Source: Acetobacter peroxydans (GTDB lineage Bacteria > Pseudomonadota > Alphaproteobacteria > Acetobacterales > Acetobacteraceae). From it: a stretch of 64,000 nucleotides of DNA. Below are positions 35,583 to 44,825 of this stretch, piece by piece. The DNA lies in assembly GCF_006539345.1 (NCBI RefSeq), contig NZ_BJMV01000003.1, positions 1-64,000 on the forward strand, given 5' to 3'. The translations under genes and the position numbers were made by a program. The notes under the pieces are model-generated. The model was given only the letters and a program-made list of their open reading frames with translations, was not told where the DNA came from and did not search any database. Positions within the stretch are counted from its first letter, which is position 1; each line of letters opens with the position of its first letter.

Positions 35583-38486
35583 TCACGCCCGCGCCAGCCC
35601 CTTGCTGTCCGCCACAACGGAGGCGCAACGCAGGCACAGGCCCGGATGGGCAGGATGAGACCCGGTTTCGGGCAGGACTTTCCAGCACCGCACGCATTTC
35701 TCGCCTGCCGCCACACGCACGACGGGCGCGCCATGCAGGGAGCCCCCTTCCTCGGCGTCCACGTAAACGGAGGAACTGGTCGGATCGATCACAACATCGA
35801 CATGCGAGACAATGGCCAGTTCGGCCCAGTCTATTCCGGCAAAAAGAGCGGCCTCTTCTTGCGAGAATGTCAGTTCCACCTGCGCCTGCAGGGAGGACCC
35901 GATCTGCCCGGAACGCCGTGCGCCTTCGATTTCGGTGGTAATGACACGCCGCACCGCGCGCACGCGCGTCCAGCGTTCATCAAGGACAGGATTGTTCCAT
36001 TCAACCGGCAGGTCCACGAACGCCTGTTCATGCACGCTGCTTTCGCGCCCGAAGCGCGCGCACCAGGCTTCTTCCGCCGTAAAGACGAGAACCGGGGCCA
36101 GCCATGTGCTCAGGCAGCGATGCAGGATATCAAGCACCGTCCGCACCGCGCGCCGCGTGGGCGTGGCCGGGCCATCGCAATACAGGCTGTCCTTGCGGAT
36201 ATCGAAGTAGAAAGCCGACAGGTCCGTGGTGCAGAACCCGTGCAGGGCGGGATAGACACCCACCCATTCATGCGTTTCCACCGCCCGGGCCACAAGGCCG
36301 CCCAGTTCGGACAGACGGTGCAGCACCCAGCGTTCCAGTTCGGGCAGTTGCGCATACGGCAGGCTTTCGGCGTCGGTAAAGCCATCCAGCCCACCCAGAA
36401 GCCAGCGGAGCGTATTGCGCAGGCGGCGATAGAGTTCGCCCTGCTGCTTGAGAATTTCCTTGCCGATACGCAGGTCGTCATTGGTGTCGGAATTCATCAC
36501 CCACAAGCGCAGCACGTCCGCGCCCAAAGAGTCATTCACATCCTGCGGAGCCACGACGTTGCCGAGCGACTTGGACATCTTGCGGCCCTGCTCGTCCAGC
36601 ACGAAGCCGTTTGTCACCAGCGCGCGGAAGGGGGCGATACCACGCGTGCCCACGCTTTCCAGCAAGGAGGACTGGAACCAGCCGCGATGCTGGTCAGACC
36701 CTTCCAGATACAGGTCAGCCGGGAAACTCAGGCCCGGACGCCCCAGCACGAAGGCATGGGTGGAGCCGCTTTCGAACCAGACATCGACAATATCGAAAAC
36801 CTGTTCGTACTCATCGGGGTTGCGCCCTTCGCCCAGAAAACGCTCCGGCTGGGCGCTGTACCACACATCCGCCCCTTCGGAACGGAACGCCTCAACCACG
36901 CGGGCCATCACCTCCGCATCACGCAGCACTTCGCCGGTGCGCTTTTCCACAAACACGGCAATGGGCACGCCCCATGCCCGCTGGCGGCTGATGCACCAAT
37001 CCGGCCGGGTGCGCACCATGGATGTCAGGCGATTGCGCGCCTGCGCGGGCACGAAGGTCACATCCTCCAGTGCCTCAAGCGCCTTTTCACGCAGCGAACC
37101 TTCGCCATCCATGCGGATGAACCATTGCGGGGTAGCACGGTAAATGATTGGCGCACGCGAACGCCATGAATGCGGATAGGAATGGACAATCTGCCCACGC
37201 CCTACCAGCCCGCGGGGCACAGCCCCCGTACTGTTCGCACGTTCCATGACATCGGCCAGCGCCTCGCACACCACATCGGCTGCTTTGAACACATGCACGC
37301 CCGCGAAAATCGGCACCCACGGCGCGTAAGTGCCATCGGCCTGCACAACTTCCGGCACCTCAATCCCGTAGGCACGGCAAAGCTGGAAGTCATCCTCACC
37401 ATGAGCGGGGGCCTGATGCACCAGACCTGTTCCCGCCTCGGTGGTCACGAATTCGCCCGGCAGCATCGGCACGTCAAAATCGTAGCCCGCACCTCGCAGC
37501 GGATGGGCGCACACGGTGCCCTCCAGCGCGCTGCCGGGCAGGGTGTAAACAATGTGATGGGCCTCCACCTTCGCCTCGCGGCAAAAGGAATCCACCAGCG
37601 CCTCGGCCACCAGCACCTTGGCACCGGGAACAAGCATGGCACCCTCGCCCGTTTCATCCACCCGCAGCACCACGTAGGTGATGTCCGGCCCGAAGGCCAG
37701 CGCACGGTTGCCCGGAATAGTCCATGGGGTGGTCGTCCAGATCACAACCGACACATCAGCCAGCGCATGAAGCGGCGTGGGATCTTGAATGACCGGGAAC
37801 GCCACCAGAATCGTGGTGGAGGTGTGATCGTGATATTCGATTTCCGCTTCGGCCAGCGCCGTCTTTTCAACCGGGCTCCACATGACCGGGCGGAGGCCGC
37901 GATACAGCCCGCCATTCAGCAGGAACCGCCCGATTTCCTCAACAATGGCCGCCTCGGAGGAAAAATCCATAGTGGCGTAACGGTTATGCCATTCCGCCTG
38001 CACACCCAGCCGCTGGAATTCCTGCATCTGCACGTTCAGCCAGTGCGCGGCATACGCACGGCATTCGGCCCGGAATTCGAGCACCGGCACCGTGTCCTTG
38101 TCGCGCTTGGCCTTGCGGTAGCCTTCTTCCACCTTCCATTCGATTGGCAGACCGTGGCAGTCCCAGCCCGGCACATAACGCACCGCGTAGCCCGCCATGC
38201 GGTGAGCCCGGTTGATCACGTCCTTGTTGATCTTGTTCAGGGCATGGCCGATATGCAGGTTGCCGTTGGCGTAAGGCGGGCCATCATGCAGCGTAAAGAC
38301 CGGCCGCCCTTCCGCCTGCTCCACCAGCCGCCCGTCCAGCCCGCTTTCCTGCCAGTGCTTCAGCCACTCGGGTTCCTGCGTAGGCAGGCCGCCGCGCATG
38401 GGAAAGGATGTACGCGGCAGAAACACCGTATCGCGATACTGCTCGGCGAGGTCTGTCTTGTCCGGGTCGCTGGCGGATTGGGTCAT
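35583..38486 (-). CDS. ileS: isoleucyl-tRNA synthetase
   Basis: 967-residue class I synthetase. HIGH motif in NGNLHIGHALNK, editing domain with TTTPWTIPGNRAL, KMSKS motif in GRKMSKSLGNVV, and a C-terminal zinc finger CVRCWKVLPETG...CLRCA typical of bacterial-type IleRS. Start ATG 38486. It is separated by 139 bases from ribF on the same strand, so it could share the ribF transcript or use its own promoter, and is followed by lspA. Confidence 0.97.
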   Translation of the reverse strand: MTQSASDPDKTDLAEQYRDTVFLPRTSFPMRGGLPTQEPEWLKHWQESGLDGRLVEQAEGRPVFTLHDGPPYANGNLHIGHALNKINKDVINRAHRMAGYAVRYVPGWDCHGLPIEWKVEEGYRKAKRDKDTVPVLEFRAECRAYAAHWLNVQMQEFQRLGVQAEWHNRYATMDFSSEAAIVEEIGRFLLNGGLYRGLRPVMWSPVEKTALAEAEIEYHDHTSTTILVAFPVIQDPTPLHALADVSVVIWTTTPWTIPGNRALAFGPDITYVVLRVDETGEGAMLVPGAKVLVAEALVDSFCREAKVEAHHIVYTLPGSALEGTVCAHPLRGAGYDFDVPMLPGEFVTTEAGTGLVHQAPAHGEDDFQLCRAYGIEVPEVVQADGTYAPWVPIFAGVHVFKAADVVCEALADVMERANSTGAVPRGLVGRGQIVHSYPHSWRSRAPIIYRATPQWFIRMDGEGSLREKALEALEDVTFVPAQARNRLTSMVRTRPDWCISRQRAWGVPIAVFVEKRTGEVLRDAEVMARVVEAFRSEGADVWYSAQPERFLGEGRNPDEYEQVFDIVDVWFESGSTHAFVLGRPGLSFPADLYLEGSDQHRGWFQSSLLESVGTRGIAPFRALVTNGFVLDEQGRKMSKSLGNVVAPQDVNDSLGADVLRLWVMNSDTNDDLRIGKEILKQQGELYRRLRNTLRWLLGGLDGFTDAESLPYAQLPELERWVLHRLSELGGLVARAVETHEWVGVYPALHGFCTTDLSAFYFDIRKDSLYCDGPATPTRRAVRTVLDILHRCLSTWLAPVLVFTAEEAWCARFGRESSVHEQAFVDLPVEWNNPVLDERWTRVRAVRRVITTEIEGARRSGQIGSSLQAQVELTFSQEEAALFAGIDWAELAIVSHVDVVIDPTSSSVYVDAEEGGSLHGAPVVRVAAGEKCVRCWKVLPETGSHPAHPGLCLRCASVVADSKGLARA

Positions 38487-38625
38487 GAGCGGCAGGGGTC
38501 ACTTCAGTTCAGGTTCAGAGCGCGGGCGAAATGCCTGGCGCGGGAGCGGGCCACAGAATTACCTATGCCGACCAGCGCGCGCATTCCCTTATCAAAAAGG
38601 AAACCCGCAGGGTCAAGTGCGACAA

Positions 38626-39570
38626 TCAGGAGAGCGTGGCCGCCAGCATGTGGCGCGCCTGCTCGGCATCCCGCGCGATCTGGGCCTTGAGCGCGTCCAG
38701 ACCATCAAAACGCTGCTCGCCACGCAAAAGGGCGTGCAGGGCTACAGACAGTGTCTGGCCGTACAGATCCCCCTCGAAATCGAACAGATGCACTTCCAGA
38801 CGGCTTTCCTGCCCATCGTCAATGGTCGGCCTGCGCCCGATATTGGCCACCCCGAAGGCGGATTGCCCGCCGGGCAGGCGCACCGTTACGGCATAAACCC
38901 CGCGAGCGGGTTCCAGATGCCGCCCCAGCGGGATATTGGCCGTAGGAAAACCGAGCAGCCGTCCACGCTTGTCACCATGCTGGACTTCGCCACGGATAGC
39001 CCATGCCCGGCCGAGTTCCGCCGCCGCACGCTCGGGGTAGCCATCCTGCAACAGCATCCTTACCCGGCTGGAAGAATACGGCCCTGTTGCATCGGCCAGA
39101 GCCGGAACCTGCGTGCAGCCTATCCCCAGAGCGAGCGCCTGCTCGCCCAGAAACGCCACATTGCCACCGCGCCGATGGCCAAAAGCGAAATCCGGCCCGC
39201 AGCCCACATGCTTCAGGTGCAGCGCCTCATGCAGCACCTCGCGCACGAACTGGCCTGCCGTCAGTTCCGCAAAAGCGGGGTCAAAGGGAATCTGGAACAC
39301 GTGCCGCACGCCCAGCGCTTCCAGCGCAGCCAGACGCTCATCCGGCAGGGTCAGCCGGAAAGGCGGGTCTTGCGGGCGGAACAGCTCACGCGGGTGCGGT
39401 TCGAATGTCACCACCGCGCGCGGCAGGTCGGGACGCGCGGCATACACGGCATTCACCAGATGGGCATGGCCCAGATGCACGCCGTCGAAATTACCCAACG
39501 CCGCCGCACAGCCATGCGCTTCGGGCGGAATGTTGCGCCAGTCGGTGTACAGGCGGGCCTTTGTCAGCAC
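38626..39570 (-). CDS. ribF: bifunctional riboflavin kinase / FAD synthetase
   Basis: Makes FMN and FAD from riboflavin. The N-terminal nucleotidyltransferase has LGNFDGVHLGH and GCGPDFAFGHRRGGN with YSSSRVR; the C-terminal kinase has RGRLLGFPTANI and GVANIGRRPTIDDG. 314 residues, normal length. The start is GTG at 39570, overlapping the end of mtnC by seven bases, so ribF is coupled to the methionine-salvage genes. ribF beside ileS-lspA is a common bacterial order; the mtn genes are the unusual part. Confidence 0.94.
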   Translation of the reverse strand: MLTKARLYTDWRNIPPEAHGCAAALGNFDGVHLGHAHLVNAVYAARPDLPRAVVTFEPHPRELFRPQDPPFRLTLPDERLAALEALGVRHVFQIPFDPAFAELTAGQFVREVLHEALHLKHVGCGPDFAFGHRRGGNVAFLGEQALALGIGCTQVPALADATGPYSSSRVRMLLQDGYPERAAAELGRAWAIRGEVQHGDKRGRLLGFPTANIPLGRHLEPARGVYAVTVRLPGGQSAFGVANIGRRPTIDDGQESRLEVHLFDFEGDLYGQTLSVALHALLRGEQRFDGLDALKAQIARDAEQARHMLAATLS

Positions 39571-40313
39571 GACCCGACCCTTTCCCCCACGCCCTGCCCG
39601 ATACCGGACAGGCCAGACCGCTCCAGCGCCTGTGCGATATCCGCCGCAACGGGATGCCGCTGGCTTACCACGGTTCCGTCTTCCGCGCGGGCGATCTGGC
39701 AGACCCGCAGGCCTGCCTCCGCGGCGGCGTCCAGCTCCGCTTCGACATCGGACAGGAACAGCACGTCCGCCGCCTGCCAGCCTGTTTCAGCCAGAATGTG
39801 GCGGTAGCTCTGCGCCTCTTTCTTACCCCCCACCCGCAGGTCAAAAAAAGCGCTGAACAGGGATGTGACATCCCCCTGTTCGGTATAGCCGTAAATCAGG
39901 CGCTGTGCGGGTTCGGAGCCGGAGGAATACACCGCCAGCACTACCCCCGCCGCGTGCAGGGCGCGCAGGCAGGGCACCACATCGGGATACAAATCCGCCA
40001 CAAGTTCCCCCTGCCGGTAACCTGCGTCCCAGCACAGCCCTTGCAGGGTCTTGAGCGGCTCTACCTTGGCATCCACATCCATCCAGCGTGCAAGCTGTTC
40101 GGCCGGCGGCACACCGGGGGCCAGTTCGCTGATCTGTGCCACAGCCCCTGCCACAGCCGGATCATCCGCGCGATCCGCCAGCAGGGCGGCCAGATGCCGC
40201 CGCGCATAAGGAAACAGAACGTTATGCACAAAGGAAACCGGCAGGGTGGTGCCTTCGATATCCAGCAGCACCACGCGCGGCGGAACGGTCTGCTCAGAGG
40301 CCTGCAAAGTCAT
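39564..40313 (-). CDS. mtnC: enolase-phosphatase E1 (methionine salvage)
   Basis: HAD-superfamily enzyme that enolises and dephosphorylates 2,3-diketo-5-methylthiopentyl-1-phosphate to acireductone. HAD motifs: LLDIEGTTLPVSF (with the E1-specific IEGT), VYSSGSEPAQ, and LFLSDVEAELDAA. About 249 residues from ATG 40313, which lies 14 bases after the mtnD stop; an upstream in-frame start at 40364 would overlap mtnD. It is in a row with mtnB and mtnD. Confidence 0.93.
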   Translation of the reverse strand: MTLQASEQTVPPRVVLLDIEGTTLPVSFVHNVLFPYARRHLAALLADRADDPAVAGAVAQISELAPGVPPAEQLARWMDVDAKVEPLKTLQGLCWDAGYRQGELVADLYPDVVPCLRALHAAGVVLAVYSSGSEPAQRLIYGYTEQGDVTSLFSAFFDLRVGGKKEAQSYRHILAETGWQAADVLFLSDVEAELDAAAEAGLRVCQIARAEDGTVVSQRHPVAADIAQALERSGLSGIGQGVGERVGSC

Positions 40314-40326
40314 GCTTGGTGCTCGC

Positions 40327-40872
40327 TCAACTCGCGTAGGAAGGAAACCGGCGGGCAATCTCATCGCCCGTATAGCGGGCCACCCAGCCTTCCTTGTGGG
40401 TAAAGATGCGCAGCGTCACCACATCGGGCTCCGGCCCGGCGTCAAACCAGTGCCGCGTACCCTCGGGAACGGAGATCAGGTCTGTCTGGGTGCAGCCGAC
40501 ATCATAAATGTGCCCGCCCACATGCAGCACGAAATGCCCGCCCCCATGCACGAAAAACCGCACTTCGTCCTCGCTATGCGTATGCTCGGCCAAGAAGCGC
40601 GCACGCAGGGTCGCGAGATCGGGCGTCTGCACATTCATCCGCAACACATCAGCCGAACCGGCCCCTGTCTCGCCCATCAGCCGGTCGAGCCAGGGACGAT
40701 AGGCTTCAAGGATCACCTCTTCCGCCGCCTCTTTGGGGGGAATGGCCGGGCCTTCCCATCGCTCGAAGCGAACCCCCATGGGAGCCAGCAGGCTTGCGAT
40801 TTCATGCGGATCAGACGTTTGCAGCACAGGAGCGCCGGGCTGCCCTTCCTCATAAACGCTCAGGCTGCTCAT
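40327..40872 (-). CDS. mtnD: acireductone dioxygenase
   Basis: Cupin metalloenzyme (181 aa) converting acireductone and O2 to the 2-keto acid precursor of methionine plus formate (Fe form) or to methylthiopropionate plus CO (Ni form). The metal motif HTHSEDEVRFF and the later GTRHWFDAG histidine supply the ligands. The start overlaps the mtnB stop by ATGA. The protein sits between mtnB and mtnC functions in the pathway. Confidence 0.95.
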   Translation of the reverse strand: MSSLSVYEEGQPGAPVLQTSDPHEIASLLAPMGVRFERWEGPAIPPKEAAEEVILEAYRPWLDRLMGETGAGSADVLRMNVQTPDLATLRARFLAEHTHSEDEVRFFVHGGGHFVLHVGGHIYDVGCTQTDLISVPEGTRHWFDAGPEPDVVTLRIFTHKEGWVARYTGDEIARRFPSYAS

Positions 40873-41489
40873 GCTCTCAGCTTCCTTTTTTCCAGTTCGC
40901 AGGCCAGCAGGAACTCAAGCCCTTCCAGCCGCGCCAGCGCCATGCCCATGTCGCGCCCCCACACGTAAACACCATGGCCTCGGATGATATAGCCTGCCGG
41001 CATGTCCGCCACATAAGGCTCTACTTCCCGTGCAAGCCTGGCAATGTCCTGATCGTTGGCGAACAGCGGCACGGGCACCGTGGCTTCATGCGTCTCCTGT
41101 CCGGCAAACACCTTCTGCACTTCGTAATCGTTCAGCAGAATCCGGGGCGACGGCTCCAGCATCGACAGCACCGTGGAGGCCACCGAGTGGCCATGCAGCA
41201 CGGCGCCCACATCAGGCAGCAAGCGGTAAATCTGGCAATGCAGCAGAGTTTCCGCGCTGGGGCGGTTACCCGCATCATGCGGCTGGCCCGCCAGATCAAC
41301 GGTAATCACGTCCTGCGCGCCCAGAAAGCCCTTGTGGCACCCCGAACGGGTAATGGCGATACGTCCGTCCGGCAGTCGGCGGCTGATATTACCCGCTGTT
41401 GCAGGCACCCAGCCGCGGGCATCAAGCCTCTGGCCCGCCTGCACAATCTCCTGCGCGGCGGCAGCCAGATCCGGCGTGTTGTCAGTCAT
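40869..41489 (-). CDS. mtnB: methylthioribulose-1-phosphate dehydratase
   Basis: Class II aldolase-fold zinc enzyme (206 aa) that dehydrates 5-methylthioribulose-1-phosphate in methionine salvage. Zinc ligands are in LHGHSVAS and IIRGHGVYVWG; PATAGNISRRLPDG is the N-terminal phosphate-binding block. First gene of mtnB-mtnD-mtnC-ribF. Neither mtnA (isomerase) nor mtnK/mtnP is in the window, so the earlier steps must be encoded elsewhere. Confidence 0.93.
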   Translation of the reverse strand: MTDNTPDLAAAAQEIVQAGQRLDARGWVPATAGNISRRLPDGRIAITRSGCHKGFLGAQDVITVDLAGQPHDAGNRPSAETLLHCQIYRLLPDVGAVLHGHSVASTVLSMLEPSPRILLNDYEVQKVFAGQETHEATVPVPLFANDQDIARLAREVEPYVADMPAGYIIRGHGVYVWGRDMGMALARLEGLEFLLACELEKRKLRA

Positions 41490-41580
41490 CTCTGTTCCAT
41501 ATTCGCAGGTCGCGGGGAAAACACTTCAACATGACGCCCTCTTACGCAGGGCAGCCTCATGCCTGCGGCAAGGCCCTGTT

Positions 41581-41835
41581 TCAGCGCGGGGTGGACTGAT
41601 CGGCGGGGGCGCGCGTTTCAGAAGCTGCGGCCACGGGGGGCGGTGCAATATGCCCGCCCGCATTGCGCGTGGTGGCCTGCTCTTCGAGCGATTCGTCATC
41701 CGCCATGTGTTTCTTGAACGATTTGATGCCTTTGGCCACATCGCCCATCAGCGTCGTGATCTTGCCACCGCCGCCAAACACAACCAGAACGACAACAAGC
41801 ACAATCAGCCAGTGCCAGATGCTCAGACTACCCAT
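41581..41835 (-). CDS. tatA: Sec-independent translocase protein TatA
   Basis: 84-residue TatA: one N-terminal membrane helix ([19 protein letters not shown]), a hinge, then the amphipathic helix [21 protein letters not shown] characteristic of alphaproteobacterial TatA, and an acidic/Pro-rich tail. TatA forms the translocation pore for folded proteins. TatB and TatC genes are not adjacent here, unlike in many alphaproteobacteria, so they must lie elsewhere. Confidence 0.93.
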   Translation of the reverse strand: MGSLSIWHWLIVLVVVLVVFGGGGKITTLMGDVAKGIKSFKKHMADDESLEEQATTRNAGGHIAPPPVAAASETRAPADQSTPR

Positions 41836-41968
41836 TTCACGCTCCCCTTGGCCCGTCAGCCCGCCTGTTTACCCCACGGCGCAGCCACGCCAGAAAACTC
41901 GACTGTGTACATGAGGGCGAATGCCCGTTCATGCAAGCCCTTCCTTGCTGCCCACGACTGGGCCGAGT

Positions 41969-42508
41969 TCAGCTTCCGCCCTGCCAGGGCGGCTCGATAA
42001 ACCCGTACGCCGGGTAGACCGTTTTACCCAATCTTCGAGAAGGTGCCCACCACACGCGCACACGCGTCCAGTCGTTATGCGGCGAAACATCCACAACGGG
42101 TGCTGCGCGCGTCACGCGCCCCGGCTCCCAGTTAGCGTGATCGACCAGCACCAGCCGCCGGTTCCTGACCTGCCGCACAACCGAAACGTGCCCTGAAGGC
42201 AGCCGCCTTGTCGCACGGAACACAAGCACGTCCCCCTCGTGCGGGACAGAAGAGCGAGTGTAAATCCCCCGCGATCCGTTCCACCACAAAGCCGCATCGC
42301 CCCGCAGGTTGACAGCCGAATGTTCCCTTGCATACGGCGCGCACTGCACGGGCCCATTCCAGCTTCCGCTCACACGACCAGAGCCCCCGCCGGCACAGGC
42401 CGCCAGCACCAGCAGCGGCAGCAGAACACAGGCCCGCCCGAAAAGGAACACGACCGCGCGCCACCCCACGGACACGGTTACGATTCGGCCTTCAGTCGTT
42501 CGAGCCAT
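41969..42508 (-). CDS. CHAP-domain lipoprotein (predicted cell-wall amidase)
   Basis: 179 residues. A membrane-targeting N-terminus ends in the lipobox VLAAC. The mature domain shows the CHAP pattern: nucleophile Cys in VQCAPYAREHS, then EGDVLVFRA, and the catalytic His in LPSGHVSVVRQV, followed by HANW. CHAP proteins cleave peptidoglycan cross-links or amide bonds. ATG 42508 lies inside the recX coding region (31-base overlap) with AGGCGG upstream; a GTG at 42475 just after the recX stop would shorten the cytoplasmic N-terminus by 11 residues and is a fair alternative. Confidence 0.8.
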   Translation of the reverse strand: MARTTEGRIVTVSVGWRAVVFLFGRACVLLPLLVLAACAGGGSGRVSGSWNGPVQCAPYAREHSAVNLRGDAALWWNGSRGIYTRSSVPHEGDVLVFRATRRLPSGHVSVVRQVRNRRLVLVDHANWEPGRVTRAAPVVDVSPHNDWTRVRVWWAPSRRLGKTVYPAYGFIEPPWQGGS

Positions 42509-43332
42509 TCGTCCGCCTCTTCCCGCGTCATCTCCAGCACACGAGCCGCCGTATCCCGCGCAAACCCTGCCCGCGCCAGTACGCCCAGCGCCCGGTGAAC
42601 ACCCCTGGCATCTGCCCGTCGCCCGCCCCGCATAGTCCGCCTTGCCGCAGGCCCCTTGGGCGGCACGTCCTCATCCCACTCGCCGGCGGCCCAGTCTTCG
42701 GCAGACTCACTCTCTACGGCACCTTCGGTATCCGGGCCTTCCTGAGCCGGGCTGCCAAACGGCCCAAAGCGCCTTTTGCGCGCCAGCACCAGCCCTGCGC
42801 ACAGTTCACGCTCCGCGGCGGACAGGCCTCGACCGTAATCGCTCTCGCCATACTCCTGCCCCCGTACCGCTTCATCTGGCGGGCTTTCGGCCTCGTCACC
42901 CAGCATGACCTGCGCCCGGATGGGGGCCGCCACCCCTCTGGCCGCCAGATGCACCTCTATGGCCCGGCTGGAACGCCCCGTACGCACCAGCCGGCGCGCG
43001 CGGGCATGGGCAAAAGCCGCATCATCCACCGCGCCAAGCCGCACCATATCCTGTGCAATTTCCGCGCATACGACCGCAAGCGCCTGAGCCTGCTCCCCGG
43101 CTCCGTCTGCCCCGGCAGCCTGAGCCTGCGCACGCCAGCGTGCCACACGCCGCAGCAGAACCTGCTCCAGCCCCTGTCGGGTGGTGCCGAAACGCGCCAG
43201 ATGCGCCAGCGCCGCCTCACGCAAAGCCGCGCGGTCTGGCGCGGGCGGTACGGCGGCTGGGCCAGCCAGTTCACCGCTACCGGAAACAGCCTTGCGGCGG
43301 GCCTGTCTGCCCAAAGAGCGCGCGCGGATCAT
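42478..43332 (-). CDS. recX: RecX-family regulatory protein
   Basis: RecX proteins bind and restrain RecA filaments. This one is 284 residues, longer than E. coli RecX (166). The three-helix repeats can be followed: EAALAHLARFGTTRQGLEQVLLRR, VDDAAFAHARARRLVRTGRSSRAIEVHLAARGV, and GVHRALGVLARAGFARDTAARVLEM. An acidic insertion of about 60 residues (residues 170-230) separates the second and third repeats. RecA is not in the window. Confidence 0.82.
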   Translation of the reverse strand: MIRARSLGRQARRKAVSGSGELAGPAAVPPAPDRAALREAALAHLARFGTTRQGLEQVLLRRVARWRAQAQAAGADGAGEQAQALAVVCAEIAQDMVRLGAVDDAAFAHARARRLVRTGRSSRAIEVHLAARGVAAPIRAQVMLGDEAESPPDEAVRGQEYGESDYGRGLSAAERELCAGLVLARKRRFGPFGSPAQEGPDTEGAVESESAEDWAAGEWDEDVPPKGPAARRTMRGGRRADARGVHRALGVLARAGFARDTAARVLEMTREEADEWLERLKAES

Positions 43333-43616
43333 ACCAGTTACCCTACCGCGCCCTTATCTGTCCGGCAAACACTCCAACACGCTGAATCCACACGCAATCC
43401 AGCCCTGCTTTTCATATCTGCCCACCTTCGACACATGCCGCACATGCAGGAATTTTAAGCCAGATATTTGACTCACCGCGGCTGAAAGCGCCATGATACA
43501 AAAGTGTAACGGACCGCCCGCTCCATTTTCAGGCAGCGGGCGCTTTTCGTTTTGCATCATCGTTTTCATGGCTACCAACCGGGTTCAACACTCAACTCAA
43601 AGCAAAGACCAGTCTC
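43333..43616. other. 284-base recX/argD divergent region
   Basis: Upstream region of both recX (minus) and argD (plus). It holds the terminator-like hairpin at 43515-43553 and a TTGACT at 43468-43473 with no good -10 at normal distance. Short open frames exist (for example ATG 43447, seven codons), but none has the run of arginine or other codons expected for a classic leader peptide. Confidence 0.5.
43515..43553 (+). terminator. terminator-like hairpin in front of argD
   Basis: CGCCCGCT (43515-43522) and AGCGGGCG (43535-43542) form an 8-bp GC-rich stem with a 12-base loop, followed by CTTTTCGTTTT. It is oriented to stop plus-strand transcription 64 bases before argD. Because the upstream gene recX is on the minus strand, it can only act on a transcript that starts within 43333-43514: an argD leader (attenuator) or a small RNA. 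Confidence 0.65.
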
Positions 43617-44825
43617 ATGATCTCTCCGCTCATGCCAACCTACAAACGCGCCGATCTCGCCTTCGAGCGGGGAGAGGGCGCATGGCTGTACGCATCGGAC
43701 GGACGACGATTTCTGGACTTTGCCGCCGGTATTGCCACCAGTTCCATCGGTCATGCGCACCCGGCTCTGGTACGGGCCATCAGCGAGCAGGCGGCTCGGG
43801 TTATCCATGTCTCCAACCTGTTCCGTATCCCGCAGGCTGAAAAACTGGCCGAGCGGCTTGTGGCCAACACCTTCGCGGATAGCGTGTTCTTCTGCAATTC
43901 TGGTGCGGAAGCCAACGAGGGCATGGTCAAAATGGCGCGCCGCGCGCAGTTTCTGGCCGGGCACCCCGAACGCACGGACATCATCTGCATGGATGGCGCA
44001 TTCCATGGCCGCACGCTAGCCATGCTGTCCGCCACCGGCAACCCGAAATATCTGGAAGGCTTCGGCACGCCTGTCGCCGGGTTTAAGCATGTCCCGTTCA
44101 ACGATATCGAAGCCGTACGCGCCGCGATAACGCCGCAGACTGCCGCCATCATGCTCGAACCCATACAGGGGGAAAGCGGGATCAAGGTAGCCGATCCCGC
44201 CTATCTGCGCGCCCTGCGCGCCCTGTGCGACGAAACCGGCGTACTGCTGGCGCTTGATGAAGTGCAGACCGGCGTAGGCCGTACCGGCCGCCTGTTCGCC
44301 CACCAGTGGGCTGGCATCACCCCGGATGTCATGAGCACGGCCAAAGGGCTGGGCGGCGGTTTTCCCATCGGGGCCATTCTGGCCACAAAGGCCGTGGCCG
44401 TAGGTATGACCCCCGGTACGCACGGCACCACATTTGGAGGCAACCCGCTGGCCTGCGCTGCGGCAAACGCTGTGCTGGACGTTATTCTCGCCCCGGGTTT
44501 TCTCGATCAGGTCTGTGAACGCGCCGCCCTGCTGGACACGCTGCTGGACGCGGTTGTGGCCGATGCACCCGAGATTTTCGACCAGCGTCGCGGCCTGGGC
44601 CTGCTGATAGGGCTGCGCTGCGTGCCGCCCGTGGGCGATGTGCAGGACGCCGCGCAGGATGCAGGCCTGCTGTGCGTGACAGCGGGGGACAATGTGTTGC
44701 GTCTTGTCCCGCCCCTGACCGTGACTGAAACCGAATGCCGTGACGCCGTGGCCTGTCTGGCGCGCGCTACCGCCGCCTTGAAAGACAGGGCGAATATCAA
44801 GACTGTTCTGGAGCCTACACCGTGA
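43617..44825 (+). CDS. argD: acetylornithine aminotransferase
   Basis: PLP enzyme of arginine synthesis (N-acetylornithine aminotransferase), 402 residues. The cofactor region NSGAEANEGMVKMAR, the Asp in LALDEVQTGVGRTG, and the PLP lysine in STAKGLGGGFPIGA are all present, with THGTTFGGNPLACA toward the end. It is the first gene of argD-argF-(105 aa)-hslO; its end overlaps argF by GTGA. Start ATG 43617 lacks a strong Shine-Dalgarno, and ATG 43632 is possible. Expression may pass through the hairpin upstream. Confidence 0.95.
   Translation: MISPLMPTYKRADLAFERGEGAWLYASDGRRFLDFAAGIATSSIGHAHPALVRAISEQAARVIHVSNLFRIPQAEKLAERLVANTFADSVFFCNSGAEANEGMVKMARRAQFLAGHPERTDIICMDGAFHGRTLAMLSATGNPKYLEGFGTPVAGFKHVPFNDIEAVRAAITPQTAAIMLEPIQGESGIKVADPAYLRALRALCDETGVLLALDEVQTGVGRTGRLFAHQWAGITPDVMSTAKGLGGGFPIGAILATKAVAVGMTPGTHGTTFGGNPLACAAANAVLDVILAPGFLDQVCERAALLDTLLDAVVADAPEIFDQRRGLGLLIGLRCVPPVGDVQDAAQDAGLLCVTAGDNVLRLVPPLTVTETECRDAVACLARATAALKDRANIKTVLEPTP

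Noticed and set aside
41490-41580. SAM-type riboswitch in front of mtnB
   Set aside because: The 91-base gap contains small inverted repeats but nothing resembling the SAM-II or SAH consensus I know. An Infernal/Rfam scan would be decisive.
43493-43840. Plus-strand frame overlapping the argD start
   Set aside because: It overlaps argD in another frame and its translation past 43617 is a shadow; no ribosome site or conserved feature.
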